The notes beneath the pieces were generated by a model. The model saw nothing but the letters and a program-made list of their open reading frames with translations, searched no databases and was not told the DNA's origin. Of a DNA stretch of 64,000 nucleotides, positions 37,745 to 46,974 are shown one piece after another. Within the stretch, counting starts at the first letter, position 1. Each line of letters begins with the position of its first letter. Source of the stretch: Balneolaceae bacterium UBA7797 (lineage in GTDB: Bacteria > Bacteroidota > Rhodothermia > Balneolales > Balneolaceae); the NCBI GenBank assembly GCA_002480645.1, contig DLCN01000006.1, forward strand, positions 1 through 64,000. The letters are read 5' to 3'. Both the position numbers and the translations under genes were made by a program.

Positions 37745-38365
37745 ATGAAAGGTTTATCTTTCAGTTACTTGTTACTCTTTCTGCTCATCTCAGGATGCAC
37801 TAAAAATCATACCCGCACACTTAGTACAGGTACTTCCGGTTTCTGCGGAGATTTTCTTCCGGTTCATTATGAAGGATTAACCATCTGTGTGGCACCCGAT
37901 TATTATTCGGTAAACGGCGTGAGAACCCCTCTTGGCTATTCTGATGCTCTACATCTCGCTGATAGTTTGGATATGTGGTTACCTGCCGTTGAAATGGTGA
38001 ATGCGATCTATCAACAGGCCGATATTAAATTGGCCCCCATACCCATGCCTCCCACCGAAGAAATGACTACCCGCGCCTATTATGTCCGTCATGATTCACT
38101 GATCGATGAGCAAATTGCAGACTCAGGCTTTACTTCCATATCAGGAAAACTGATCGCCGGTCATAAAAAAGATGTGATCGCCATTGATCGGACTTCATCC
38201 AAAGTGGGTATTTATGGTTGGCACTTATCCGATTCCACCTTTATACAACCATTTAGTACCGTTCACCGAAGAGAGTATTTCGACTACAGTCATGGTATCC
38301 GGCTCATTAAGAAGCAGGCTTTAGATGCTGATGGAAATGTGATCACACTCCCGTATCCCTATTGA
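37745..38365 (+). CDS. Conserved lipoprotein of unknown function
   Basis: Lipoprotein of 206 residues, lipobox ISGC (Cys18). The mature part contains SVNGVRTPLGYSDALHLADSL, LPAVEMVNAIYQQADIKLAP, AGHKKDVIAIDR and FDYSHGIRLI. I recall this pattern from uncharacterised proteins of several phyla, so I consider it a real family, but no function is known to me. Conserved His/Lys/Asp (GHKKD) and Asp-Tyr-Ser-His could form an active or metal site. It stands alone, divergent from the laminarin operon. Confidence 0.75.
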   Translation: MKGLSFSYLLLFLLISGCTKNHTRTLSTGTSGFCGDFLPVHYEGLTICVAPDYYSVNGVRTPLGYSDALHLADSLDMWLPAVEMVNAIYQQADIKLAPIPMPPTEEMTTRAYYVRHDSLIDEQIADSGFTSISGKLIAGHKKDVIAIDRTSSKVGIYGWHLSDSTFIQPFSTVHRREYFDYSHGIRLIKKQALDADGNVITLPYPY

Positions 38366-38520
38366 TTTCCGGTCATTGGGTCCATTTTAAAAAAAAGTGA
38401 TTTAATTTTTATAATTAAGCGCCAAAACTACTTGTTTGATAACTTCTGTAGCGTTTTATTTACAGGTGGCAATAATGAAATACGGACAACCTTAGGTCAA
38501 CTAAGTAGGGATTTACGTTA

Positions 38521-40398
38521 TTGAAAAATGTTGGACACAAATCGGGTGGAGTATATCCGCAGCCGGGGCAATGTAAGATCCATGATCTTGCCCGTAGACT
38601 ACGCCGTGCCCAGCAGATTGCCAAGATCGGATATTGGGAATTGAGTCTGATCAGCGACCAGCATTTTTATTCTGAAGAGATCTGTGATTTGCTGAATATG
38701 CATTCATCCACACCATCATTCAATGAGGAGATCTTCTTTCGTCATATTCTGGAGGATGACATCCCCAAACTCAAATCAGCCCTGCAAAAAGCGAGAACCG
38801 ATGCTGAACATCTTCAGGTCGTAGAATTGCGTGTTCCTCAGAATGATGAAAATTCCATCGATCATGTAGAAGCAAAGTTTATTGGTGTTGCGGATAATGG
38901 ATCCGATATCATCAGAATTGAAGGTACCCTGCAAAATGTAAATGACCGGGTTCGGGCATTGAATGCACTTAATGAAAGCAAAATTAGCCTGCAGAAAGCT
39001 TTTGAAATTGCAAAGATCGGGTCTTATAAGTATTCCATCAAAGAGGATAAATTAAGTCTGTCAGACGAGGCGATAAAAGTTGCGGAGCTGAAAGAAAATG
39101 AGATCCCCAAAAACATGCAGGATTTTCTGGATATGCTCCACCCCGACGATCTGGAAAAGATGCTCAAACTACCGGATGAGATCAATGAAACCAATGAATC
39201 CTATTCCGAACACAGGATAAAAACCAGGAAAGGATATAAATGGTTACATGCCAGCAGACTGAATGTATATGATGAGCATGGTAATCCGGATTCCCTGATC
39301 GGTGTCTACCAGGATATTGACGAAAGGAAAAAAGAAGAGATCAGGAAATCTAACGAAGCCCGAAAACTGGAGATCACAGCAGAACTGGCCAAAGTAGCTC
39401 CTTGGGAGTATAATTTTAGACAGGAGAAATTCACCTTCTCGGACATGTTCTATACCCTGTACAAAACTTCGGCGGAAGAAATGGGCGGGTATGAAATGAG
39501 CTATCGCAAGTATTTCGATACTTTTTTCATCGATGATCCTGAAATGCCGCACCTTCGGGAGCAATTACTTGATATGTTCTCAAAAAAGACACAGCAGGAA
39601 GATCTTTTATTGAAACACAAAGTAAGGTTTGGTAATGGTGAGATCGGAACTGTGGCCGTTCGATCAATACCGATCAAAGATAAAAATGGCGAATTAATTC
39701 GATTATTCGGGGCTAATCAGGATATCACCGTATATGAAAATAACAAGCAGGAACTGGAGCGTACACTATCTGAAAAACTAACCCTCCTGTCGGAAGTTCA
39801 TCACCGGGTGAAAAATAACCTTGCCCTGATATCGGGACTTTTCCAGTTACAGGGGATGTATACCAAATCGGAAGAACTGGATGAAAAACTAAAACAGAGT
39901 ACCACAAGAATTAAATCGATCGCGATGGTCCATGAATTGCTCTATCAGTCATCGCATCTGAACTCGATAAATATCAATAAATATATAGAGAAGGTGATCC
40001 CAACACTGGAAACCACCTATGCTGATAAAAACCTGAAACCTGCTATACAGATCAAAGCCTGTGACCATGAAATTAACATAAATCAGGCTGTTCCAATCGG
40101 GTTGATCCTTAATGAACTGATCACTAATTCATTCAAATATGCCTTCGATGGTATATCTGATCCGGAGATTAGCATTGAATTATCTCTCATCGAAGATGAA
40201 TTGCAGATGCAATACAGGGATAATGGGATCGGACTCCCTGAACAAATTGACTTTAATTCTTCCGGTAGTCTTGGGTTTACCTTAGTTAAGAGTCAGCTTG
40301 AACAATTAAGTGCCAATTATATAGTACATACAGACCAAGGGTTCGGGATCACATTTACCTTCAGGCAAACAGAGCGTGGCTCTCATTCCAATTCCTGA
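38521..40398 (+). CDS. PAS-containing sensor histidine kinase (HisKA_2 type)
   Basis: Soluble sensor kinase of 625 residues without membrane segments. Three PAS domains in series (about 22-140, 155-270, 280-405: QIAKIGYWELSLI, FEIAKIGSYKYSI, TAELAKVAPWEYNF) precede a HisKA_2 dimerisation domain with phospho-acceptor His428 in EVHHRVKNNL. An HATPase domain follows with NELITNSFKYAF (N box), DNGIGLP and GSLGFTLV. The start is probably TTG, since the first in-frame ATG (near codon 60) would cut the first PAS domain. No response regulator lies beside it, so its output partner is encoded elsewhere. Confidence 0.9.
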   Translation: MKNVGHKSGGVYPQPGQCKIHDLARRLRRAQQIAKIGYWELSLISDQHFYSEEICDLLNMHSSTPSFNEEIFFRHILEDDIPKLKSALQKARTDAEHLQVVELRVPQNDENSIDHVEAKFIGVADNGSDIIRIEGTLQNVNDRVRALNALNESKISLQKAFEIAKIGSYKYSIKEDKLSLSDEAIKVAELKENEIPKNMQDFLDMLHPDDLEKMLKLPDEINETNESYSEHRIKTRKGYKWLHASRLNVYDEHGNPDSLIGVYQDIDERKKEEIRKSNEARKLEITAELAKVAPWEYNFRQEKFTFSDMFYTLYKTSAEEMGGYEMSYRKYFDTFFIDDPEMPHLREQLLDMFSKKTQQEDLLLKHKVRFGNGEIGTVAVRSIPIKDKNGELIRLFGANQDITVYENNKQELERTLSEKLTLLSEVHHRVKNNLALISGLFQLQGMYTKSEELDEKLKQSTTRIKSIAMVHELLYQSSHLNSININKYIEKVIPTLETTYADKNLKPAIQIKACDHEININQAVPIGLILNELITNSFKYAFDGISDPEISIELSLIEDELQMQYRDNGIGLPEQIDFNSSGSLGFTLVKSQLEQLSANYIVHTDQGFGITFTFRQTERGSHSNS

Positions 40399-40511
40399 GC
40401 TTTTTTAATGACTTTTCTTTCTTCTGCTTTCTGCTCTGAATCTTTTTTTCAGGAGTTTATCTGTCTGTCTTTACTTACTATTATCCGGAGTAATACCAGC
40501 CTATAACTACT

Positions 40512-42113
40512 ATGAAATATTTCTACCTGCTCTTTCTGTTACTTCTTTTTTTTGATCTGAATGCACAGACCACACCTCCAAATCCTTTTAAGGCGGCTGT
40601 CGATAAGCATGCAGAGATCACATATACAAATCCGGTTATCCCCGGTTTTTATTCTGATCCCAGTGTTATTCGTGTGGGCGACGACTATTATCTCATCACC
40701 AGCACGTTCGAATATTTTCCGGGAGTTCCGGTATTTCACAGCAAAGATCTGGTGAACTGGAAACAGATCGGACATGCCATTCACCGGACGGATCAGCTAC
40801 CCGACGGATTGAATATTTTTGCTGCGACTCTCCGCTACAACGATGGTTTGTTTTACATGATCACAACCAATATTGGGGGAAAAGGCAATTTCTTTGTCAC
40901 GGCTGAAGATCCCGCCGGACCATGGTCAGATCCCATTTGGGTAAATGTTCCGGGCATCGATCCTGATCTTTTTTTTGATGATGACGGCAAAGTGTACACA
41001 ATCGGTTCATCTTTTGAATTGTTTGAAATTGATCACAAAACCGGTGAAATTTTGGAAGATCATGGTCAGGTTTGGGCTACGACCGGTGGACGGTATGCCG
41101 AAGCTCCCCACATTTACAAGAAAGATGGCTGGTATTATCTGATGGCAGCTGAAGGCGGAACCGAAGAAGCTCATTCAGAAACCATTGCCAGAAGTCATAA
41201 CATTGCCGGACCGTATTACAGTAATCCGGCCAATCCGATCTTAACGCATGTGAATGCCGCCGGTCAGCAAAAACCCATTCAGGGATTGGGGCACGGCGAC
41301 ATGGTTCAGGCTTCGGACGGATCGTGGTGGATGGTGTTTCATGGATACCGTACCGTGGCACAAGGAGGAATTCATCACACGCTGGGACGAGAAACGTGTC
41401 TGGCTCCGGTTTCCTGGCCAAAGAACGGATGGCCTCAGGTGAATGGAAACGGAACCATTGATGTGGAAATGCGGACTCCTACCCTTCCACTAAAACCATG
41501 GCCGGAACAACCATCGCGCATTGATTTTGATGAACCACTCAGGCACGAATGGAATTACGTACAAAATCCGGAAATGAGTAATTATTCATTAGAGGAACGA
41601 CAAGGATTTTTTCGTCTGAAAGGGTCTGCAACATCACTTGGCGATAATTATACAACCTCTACTTTTGTTGGACGACGAGTTCAGCATACCTATTTCAGTT
41701 CAACCGCTGTTCTGGAGTTCGATCCAGAAAGTAAAAATGAAGAAGCAGGGATGACCTTGCTGAATAACGGAACTCATTTCGATCTGGTCGTACAACAGGA
41801 TGGAGATGATCGCATGGTGTTTGCCCGGCTACAATTCGAAAATGTGATCCATGAATCGGAAAAATTTTTTCTCGAAAGTGGACCGGTTACCCTAAAAGTT
41901 GAGGGATATCAGTCTTATTTCACCTTCTCATTTTCTCAGGATGGAGATGATTTTCAGGAATTACAGCAAGTCGGAGCACGATATCTAAGTTCAGAAACCA
42001 TCGGTGGGTTCACCGGAACTTATGTGGGACTTTACGCAACCGGAAACGGATCACCATCAAAAGCTCCTGCAGATTTCGACTGGTTTGAATATGTTGAAAC
42101 GACTAAGGAATAA
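40512..42113 (+). CDS. Secreted GH43 beta-xylosidase/arabinofuranosidase-like
   Basis: Family 43 enzyme, 533 residues, with signal peptide ending LNAQ (residue 19). The N-terminal propeller carries Asp49 (GFYSDPSVIR), Asp150 (PGIDPDLFF) and Glu197 (YAEAPHIY). Residues about 335-525 form a C-terminal concanavalin-like domain as in large GH43 xylosidases. It is 31 bases upstream of a second GH43 gene of similar build; the pair likely arose by duplication and acts on xylan or arabinoxylan-like side chains. Specificity inferred. Confidence 0.9.
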   Translation: MKYFYLLFLLLLFFDLNAQTTPPNPFKAAVDKHAEITYTNPVIPGFYSDPSVIRVGDDYYLITSTFEYFPGVPVFHSKDLVNWKQIGHAIHRTDQLPDGLNIFAATLRYNDGLFYMITTNIGGKGNFFVTAEDPAGPWSDPIWVNVPGIDPDLFFDDDGKVYTIGSSFELFEIDHKTGEILEDHGQVWATTGGRYAEAPHIYKKDGWYYLMAAEGGTEEAHSETIARSHNIAGPYYSNPANPILTHVNAAGQQKPIQGLGHGDMVQASDGSWWMVFHGYRTVAQGGIHHTLGRETCLAPVSWPKNGWPQVNGNGTIDVEMRTPTLPLKPWPEQPSRIDFDEPLRHEWNYVQNPEMSNYSLEERQGFFRLKGSATSLGDNYTTSTFVGRRVQHTYFSSTAVLEFDPESKNEEAGMTLLNNGTHFDLVVQQDGDDRMVFARLQFENVIHESEKFFLESGPVTLKVEGYQSYFTFSFSQDGDDFQELQQVGARYLSSETIGGFTGTYVGLYATGNGSPSKAPADFDWFEYVETTKE

Positions 42114-42144
42114 ATCACCATACAAAATCACGTTCTAGAATACC

Positions 42145-43659
42145 ATGAATAAAGTTCTGTCGCTGCTCCTTCTTTTGATTCTCAGCAGCAGTATCTATGC
42201 ACAGTACCAGACACAACCTGATAAAATCGATGATCTAAGTTATTTAAATCCTGTATTTGGTGGTGATTATCCGGATCCGAGTATAATTCGGGATGGGGAT
42301 GATTATTACGTGGTTCATTCTTCATTTGAATATTATCCTGGCTTACTGATCTGGCATTCCAAAGACCTCATCAACTGGAAACCGGTGGCAAATGCACTTA
42401 ATACTTACGTGGGTTCTGTCTGGGCACCTGATCTGGTGAAGTACAGTGACCGTTATTACATTTATTTCCCCGTAAATAACACCAATTATGTGGTTTGGGC
42501 AAATGATATTACCGGACCGTGGAGCGAACCCATTGATCTTGAAATCGGGAATATTGATCCGGGTCATGTGGTGGATGATGAAGGAAACCGTTACCTCTAT
42601 TTCAGCAGTGGCGGCTATGTACCGCTTTCAAAAGATGGCTTATCTGTAACCGGTGAATTTCAGCATGTGTACGATGGCTGGCCGATTCCCCGAGAATGGA
42701 CCATCGAGTGTTTTTGTATGGAAGGTCCAAAACTGGTTAAACGTGGTGATTATTACTATATGACTACCGCAGAAGGTGGTACCGCAGGTCCGGCAACCAG
42801 TCATATGGTAATTGCTGCCCGGTCAAAATCGGCATTGGGTCCCTGGGAAAATTCCCCTCATAATCCTATTACAAGAACATCATCTTCCGATGAACGATGG
42901 TGGTCGGTTGGCCATGGAACGATCTTCGACGACACCGAGGGCAACTGGTGGATGATCTATCACGGTTACGAAAAAAATCACTACAATATGGGGCGCCAGA
43001 CTTTGCTGGCTCCAATCGAATGGACGGAAGACGGTTGGTATAAACTTGCCGATGGATTTGATCCGGAAGATCCGGTTCACAAGAAAAATATCACCTTTCC
43101 TGAAAACCCGTTTACCCTGAGTGATAGTTTTGACGGGGATGTATTACGGCCGAACTGGAAATTCTTCAAAGAATATGAACCGAAACGATTCGAACTTAAA
43201 GACGGGATACTGAGTTTGAAAGGAAAAGGTGACTGGCTTCCTGCGAGTGCGCCATTACTCACCGCTCCTTCTCATCATTCCTATACCGCCGATGTAGAAA
43301 TTGAAATTGAAGGAGATGCCACCGCCGGATTGGTGCTTTTCTACAATGAGGATGCATATTCAGGAATTTTAGCAGATCAGAAAAATATTCTGGCAAACCT
43401 GCGTGGATGGCAATTTACTACCGAAGAAGATGTGATCAACAGAAAAGTCTGGTTACGACTTAAGAACATCAACAATACTGTGGATATGTTTTACAGTCAC
43501 GATGGTGAGGAATGGCTTAAAATTGAAAACTCACTGGAAGTTTCCGGTTTCCATCATAATGTATTGAGCGGATTTATGAGCCTGAGAATTGGATTGGTTT
43601 CGTTGGGAAACGGGACCGTTCATTTCAAGGAATTCAACTACCGGCCTGTTTTCGAGTAA
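42145..43659 (+). CDS. Secreted GH43 glycosidase with concanavalin-like domain
   Basis: Second member of the GH43 pair, 504 residues. The signal peptide ends SIYAQ (residue 20). Catalytic candidates are Asp44 (GDYPDPSIIR), Asp138 (GNIDPGHV) and Glu193 (CMEGPKLV). In the second motif PGH replaces the usual PDL/PSL, so the binding pocket differs from that of the upstream paralogue. The C-terminal half (about 320-500) is a beta-sandwich. Same operon as the upstream gene. Confidence 0.88.
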   Translation: MNKVLSLLLLLILSSSIYAQYQTQPDKIDDLSYLNPVFGGDYPDPSIIRDGDDYYVVHSSFEYYPGLLIWHSKDLINWKPVANALNTYVGSVWAPDLVKYSDRYYIYFPVNNTNYVVWANDITGPWSEPIDLEIGNIDPGHVVDDEGNRYLYFSSGGYVPLSKDGLSVTGEFQHVYDGWPIPREWTIECFCMEGPKLVKRGDYYYMTTAEGGTAGPATSHMVIAARSKSALGPWENSPHNPITRTSSSDERWWSVGHGTIFDDTEGNWWMIYHGYEKNHYNMGRQTLLAPIEWTEDGWYKLADGFDPEDPVHKKNITFPENPFTLSDSFDGDVLRPNWKFFKEYEPKRFELKDGILSLKGKGDWLPASAPLLTAPSHHSYTADVEIEIEGDATAGLVLFYNEDAYSGILADQKNILANLRGWQFTTEEDVINRKVWLRLKNINNTVDMFYSHDGEEWLKIENSLEVSGFHHNVLSGFMSLRIGLVSLGNGTVHFKEFNYRPVFE

Positions 43660-43715
43660 TTGGTTCGGACGAATTACGAAAAAGCGATCTTAGAATTCAT
43701 GGCATGAATACCGGG

Positions 43716-43753
43716 TTCACTTCATCATATACATCCCTCGAGAATGAGGTGAA
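43716..43753 (+). terminator. Weak hairpin after the GH43 pair
   Basis: TTCACTTCAT (43716-43725) pairs with ATGAGGTGAA (43744-43753), one G-T pair, in the gap between the GH43 gene and the convergent regulator. No clean T-tract follows, so termination is uncertain. Confidence 0.35.
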
Positions 43754-43820
43754 TTCATGTTGATTCACTTTTGATTCCACATTGAGAAAAAGCGTTAAAG
43801 GAATTCGAAGATACCTGCAA

Positions 43821-44450
43821 TCAATTCTTTGAGATCTGATAGCAACAGCGTCTAGCACCTTCGATGATGTGCTCTACCCTTTCCACTTTTACGTTATCAC
43901 CCAGTACTTTCTCAAAAGTCGTCAGTTCTGCTTTACAAAAACCCTGACACACCGAAGCCGCTGAACAAATAGGACAATGATTCTCCATAAATAAGTAATG
44001 ACCTTCTTCACGCGTATAATCCGCCATGTATCCCTCGCGGGAGCGGATCTCAGCTAGCTTTCCGATCTTTTGCTCCAGATCACTCTCCGGATCGATCTCT
44101 GCAGCATATCTGCTCATCAAAGTCTGCTGATGGCGGTCAATCACTTTATCTACAGCATCTTCCCCGAGTGTTTCCCTCATCATCTGTATCAGATTAGCGG
44201 AGAGTGTGGCATGTGTATCTGGAAAACGATCGTTCCCTTTATCTGTGAGAAACCAGATCTGTTTTGGTCGACCTCTGCCTTCAGCCACCGATCTTGAACC
44301 GACCAAACCCTCTTTTTCCAGTTTTAAAACGTGGAATCGGGCCCCCTCTGTTGTAACCTGTAAAAACTCAGCGATCTCAGAAACAGACTTTGGTCCTTCC
44401 TTCTTAAGGATCTCCAGAGCTTTTTCATTTTCTGCGAGTTCAAACTGCAT
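43821..44450 (-). CDS. Cysteine-rich winged-helix regulator, SufR/COG2345-like
   Basis: Transcription regulator of about 209 residues. The winged helix (LEILKKEGPKSVSEIAEFLQVTTEGARFHVLKLEKEGLV) is followed by a wing with GRGRPKQIW and a C-terminal domain with six cysteines. In the longer frame they are Cys176, 179, 185, 189, 219 and 220 (HCPICS, CQGFC, RRCCYQ). The architecture matches DeoR-type SufR-like proteins that sense Fe-S cluster state. I use Met18 (44450) because it places the helix-turn-helix near the N-terminus as in relatives; the alternative start is 44501. Divergent from superoxide dismutase, with a strong inverted repeat between, so redox control of that gene is likely. Confidence 0.82.
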   Translation of the reverse strand: MQFELAENEKALEILKKEGPKSVSEIAEFLQVTTEGARFHVLKLEKEGLVGSRSVAEGRGRPKQIWFLTDKGNDRFPDTHATLSANLIQMMRETLGEDAVDKVIDRHQQTLMSRYAAEIDPESDLEQKIGKLAEIRSREGYMADYTREEGHYLFMENHCPICSAASVCQGFCKAELTTFEKVLGDNVKVERVEHIIEGARRCCYQISKN

Positions 44451-44562
44451 ATTTAACAAAGTGGTCTTTTGGTTAAAGGGATTAAAGTAATCAAAATGCA
44501 TCCATCAGCAAATTGAAACCATATCAAAAACACCTATAGGAGTAATAAATACTATTTAACAG

Positions 44563-44590
44563 AATAAACAAAGTGATTATTTTGTTTATT
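44563..44590. promoter_or_regulatory. Perfect inverted repeat between the regulator and sod
   Basis: AATAAACAAA (44563-44572) and TTTGTTTATT (44581-44590) are perfect 10-base inverted arms with an 8-base spacer, so the half-site centres are 18 bases apart. The site lies 51 bases upstream of the superoxide dismutase start and 112 bases upstream of the regulator start, which fits a dimeric winged-helix operator controlling both. Function is inferred. Confidence 0.6.
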
Positions 44591-44641
44591 AAAAATCTTC
44601 ATTAGTTTAATGGCGTAATATTAATCTAAAAGAATATAATT

Positions 44642-45250
44642 ATGAGTTACGAACTACCAGAATTAACATTTGCGTACGATGCCTTAGAACCATCCATTGA
44701 TGCTAAAACAATGGAGATCCACCACACCAAGCACCATCAGGGGTATACCAATAAATTTAACAGTGCGATTGAAGGAACCGAACTGGAGAACAAATCTCTT
44801 GAAGAGATCTTCAGCTCTGTGTCTGAACATTCAGCCGGTGTAAGAAATAATGGCGGAGGATTCTATAACCACTCCTTATTCTGGAGTATTCTGGGACCAA
44901 ATGCCGGCGGAGCACCTACCGGTGAACTTGCAGAGGCTATCGATAAAGCGTTCGGTTCTTTTGATGCCTTCAAAGATGCTTTTGCAAATGCAGCTGCTAC
45001 TCAATTCGGTTCAGGTTGGGCCTGGTTGATCGTGAACGGAAATGGTGAACTCGAAGTGACCTCTACTCCAAATCAGGATAACCCGCTCATGGATGTTGCC
45101 GAAGTAAAAGGAACTCCGATCCTGGGTCTTGATGTTTGGGAGCATGCCTATTATCTGAATTACCAAAACAAACGTCCGGATTATATTTCAGCATTCTGGA
45201 ATGTAGTTGACTGGAGTAAAGTAGCTGAAAGATATTCAGCCGCTAAATAA
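44642..45250 (+). CDS. sodA: Superoxide dismutase, Mn/Fe family
   Basis: Cytosolic dismutase of superoxide, 202 residues, usual length. Metal ligands are His27 (EIHHTKHHQGY), His77 (YNHSLFW), Asp164 and His168 (GLDVWEHAYYLNYQNKRPDY). Gln145 in TPNQDNPLM is where Mn-type enzymes keep their outer-sphere glutamine, so Mn is more likely than Fe, although family members can be cambialistic. It has its own terminator and a divergent Fe-S-type regulator upstream. Confidence 0.96.
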   Translation: MSYELPELTFAYDALEPSIDAKTMEIHHTKHHQGYTNKFNSAIEGTELENKSLEEIFSSVSEHSAGVRNNGGGFYNHSLFWSILGPNAGGAPTGELAEAIDKAFGSFDAFKDAFANAAATQFGSGWAWLIVNGNGELEVTSTPNQDNPLMDVAEVKGTPILGLDVWEHAYYLNYQNKRPDYISAFWNVVDWSKVAERYSAAK

Positions 45251-45286
45251 TTCAGGTTTGTAACTACACAAGCACGATATTAAGAG

Positions 45287-45322
45287 AGAGATGTCAGCCT
45301 TCGTGTTGGCATCTCTTTTTTT
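45287..45322 (+). terminator. Intrinsic terminator of sodA
   Basis: AGAGATGTCAGCC pairs with TGTTGGCATCTCT (G-T pairs tolerated) around a TTCG tetraloop-like tip, followed by a T7 run. It starts about 37 bases after the sodA stop. Confidence 0.88.
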
Positions 45323-45371
45323 ATTTTCTTACAAATACTATTTCATTTAACTCAATTCAAAAACAGCACCT

Positions 45372-45908
45372 ATGCTTTTATTCAATGGCTCACTACACCC
45401 GGTAACTGATCGTTCAGGTTCTTTTTATGCAAAAGTATATCATGCCGTTCTTGATCAGTGCGAGGAACTTGGAATACCGGTAACTCAGGTAGATCTGTCA
45501 CAAACAAATCTCCCCTTTCTCGATCCCTTCAACATTGAGAAAAATGAGGCCGTTGATGAGTTTTTGAAAACCTTTACGGAAGAAGAGAAACAGATCTGGA
45601 TCAGCCCGTTATATCATGGTACCATTACCGGTGTAATGAAGAATGCCCTCGACTGGCTGGAATTAACCAGCAGAAATGATGCTCCATATCTCTCCGGAAA
45701 AACCGTTGGATTGATCAGTACTGCGGAAGGATCTTTCGGGGTGCAAGGCATAAATACGATGATATCTATCGCTCATACATTACGGGCATCTGTGCTGCCG
45801 TATTCAATACCGGTGAATAAGCAGGAAGCCATACTTCGGGATCCCAATGAATTGACCGAACACTATCAGAATAAAATAAAACTGATGCTTGAGCTCCTGA
45901 AAGAATAA
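45372..45908 (+). CDS. NADPH-dependent FMN reductase family protein
   Basis: Flavodoxin-fold oxidoreductase of 178 residues. The phosphate loop is FNGSLHPVTDRSGS, and the flavin/dimer motif is SPLYHGTITGVMKNALDWLE, typical of SsuE/ArsH/azoreductase-like enzymes. LLFNGS at the very start shows the frame begins at the right place. Located after sodA but beyond its terminator, so probably transcribed separately; a role in quinone or flavin redox protection would fit the neighbourhood. Confidence 0.87.
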   Translation: MLLFNGSLHPVTDRSGSFYAKVYHAVLDQCEELGIPVTQVDLSQTNLPFLDPFNIEKNEAVDEFLKTFTEEEKQIWISPLYHGTITGVMKNALDWLELTSRNDAPYLSGKTVGLISTAEGSFGVQGINTMISIAHTLRASVLPYSIPVNKQEAILRDPNELTEHYQNKIKLMLELLKE

Positions 45909-46038
45909 AATTCATATTCTTTAGTTCCATTATTTAAATAGTGATTTAACGGTTCTTAATAAGTAGATTCTGGTCAGACCTTATAGATATTTCGATTATT
46001 TAATATGATCGACTATTAGTGAACCAATTATTACTCTA

Positions 46039-46941
46039 ATGAAAAGTCTGCTTCTCTCCCTCTTGTTCACCATGATCTGCCTCTCTGTTCAGGCTCAGCC
46101 GGAAATGCCCGACCATATTCGTTCCATTCTTCCTGAGGGAACCGTTGTTCATGAAAATATCCCTTACGCTGATGATGATCTGGACCAACATTTATTAGAC
46201 ATCTACCTTCCTGCAGATGCTGATAGCGAAATTCCCTTGGTTGTCTTTGTTCATGGTGGCGGCTGGATCAGCAACGACAAATACGCCGACATGGGGTACA
46301 TGACAAAAACTATGGCTGATATGCTGAATAATGGCTTTGCGATCGCTTCCATTGACTACCGTTTTGCATTTGATGCTGTATTTCCGCTGATTCTTCAGGA
46401 TTGTAATCAGGCCGTCTCATACCTGTTTGATAATGCCGATACGTATGATCTCGATTTTGATAATGTAGCCTTGATGGGCTTCTCAGCCGGTGGTCATCTT
46501 GCCACTTTAATGGGGACCTCACAGAACAATGCGATCTCCCAATTTTATACAGACGATTCGTACCGGCCTTTTGAATATAAAGGCGTGGTTGATTTCTACG
46601 GCCCGATAGATTTAATGCTATTCCCGGGAAATGATAATCCGGAATCACCAGAAGCCATTCTGATTGGAGCTACTCCCCTTTCCCGTCCGGATTTAGCTAA
46701 AGCAGCAAGCCCACTTACGTATATTGATGAGAACGACCCACCTTTCATTATTATACATGGTGAAAAAGATGACATCGTTTCTAACAAGCAGTCAAAATTA
46801 CTAAGCTCGTGGCTCGATATTTATGATGTAGAAAATGAGCTGATCATCGTTGAAGACGCACCTCATTTTGGAGAAATGTTTGATGCGGATCATGTTCGGA
46901 AAGAGGTAATTGATTTTCTGATCACACATCTTAAACCGTAG
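46039..46941 (+). CDS. Secreted alpha/beta-hydrolase (carboxylesterase/lipase-like)
   Basis: Exported esterase of 300 residues; the signal peptide ends QAQ (residue 20). The oxyanion motif is FVHGGGWIS (residues 71-78), the nucleophile is Ser149 in MGFSAGG, the acid probably lies in GEKDDIVS and the histidine in DAPHFGEMF. This is the hormone-sensitive-lipase/BD-FAE pattern. In a glycan-degrading genome it could remove acetyl or feruloyl groups from polysaccharides, but no such link is visible in the operon structure. It runs convergently into the DUF2255 gene. Confidence 0.88.
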   Translation: MKSLLLSLLFTMICLSVQAQPEMPDHIRSILPEGTVVHENIPYADDDLDQHLLDIYLPADADSEIPLVVFVHGGGWISNDKYADMGYMTKTMADMLNNGFAIASIDYRFAFDAVFPLILQDCNQAVSYLFDNADTYDLDFDNVALMGFSAGGHLATLMGTSQNNAISQFYTDDSYRPFEYKGVVDFYGPIDLMLFPGNDNPESPEAILIGATPLSRPDLAKAASPLTYIDENDPPFIIIHGEKDDIVSNKQSKLLSSWLDIYDVENELIIVEDAPHFGEMFDADHVRKEVIDFLITHLKP

Positions 46942-46974
46942 CAGGTGCCTGACTGAATCTGTAAATAGTAAACT

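Noticed and set aside
43786..43798. Second LacI-like site (AAAAGCGTTAAA)
   Set aside because: It is not symmetric and sits between convergent genes, where an operator is unlikely.
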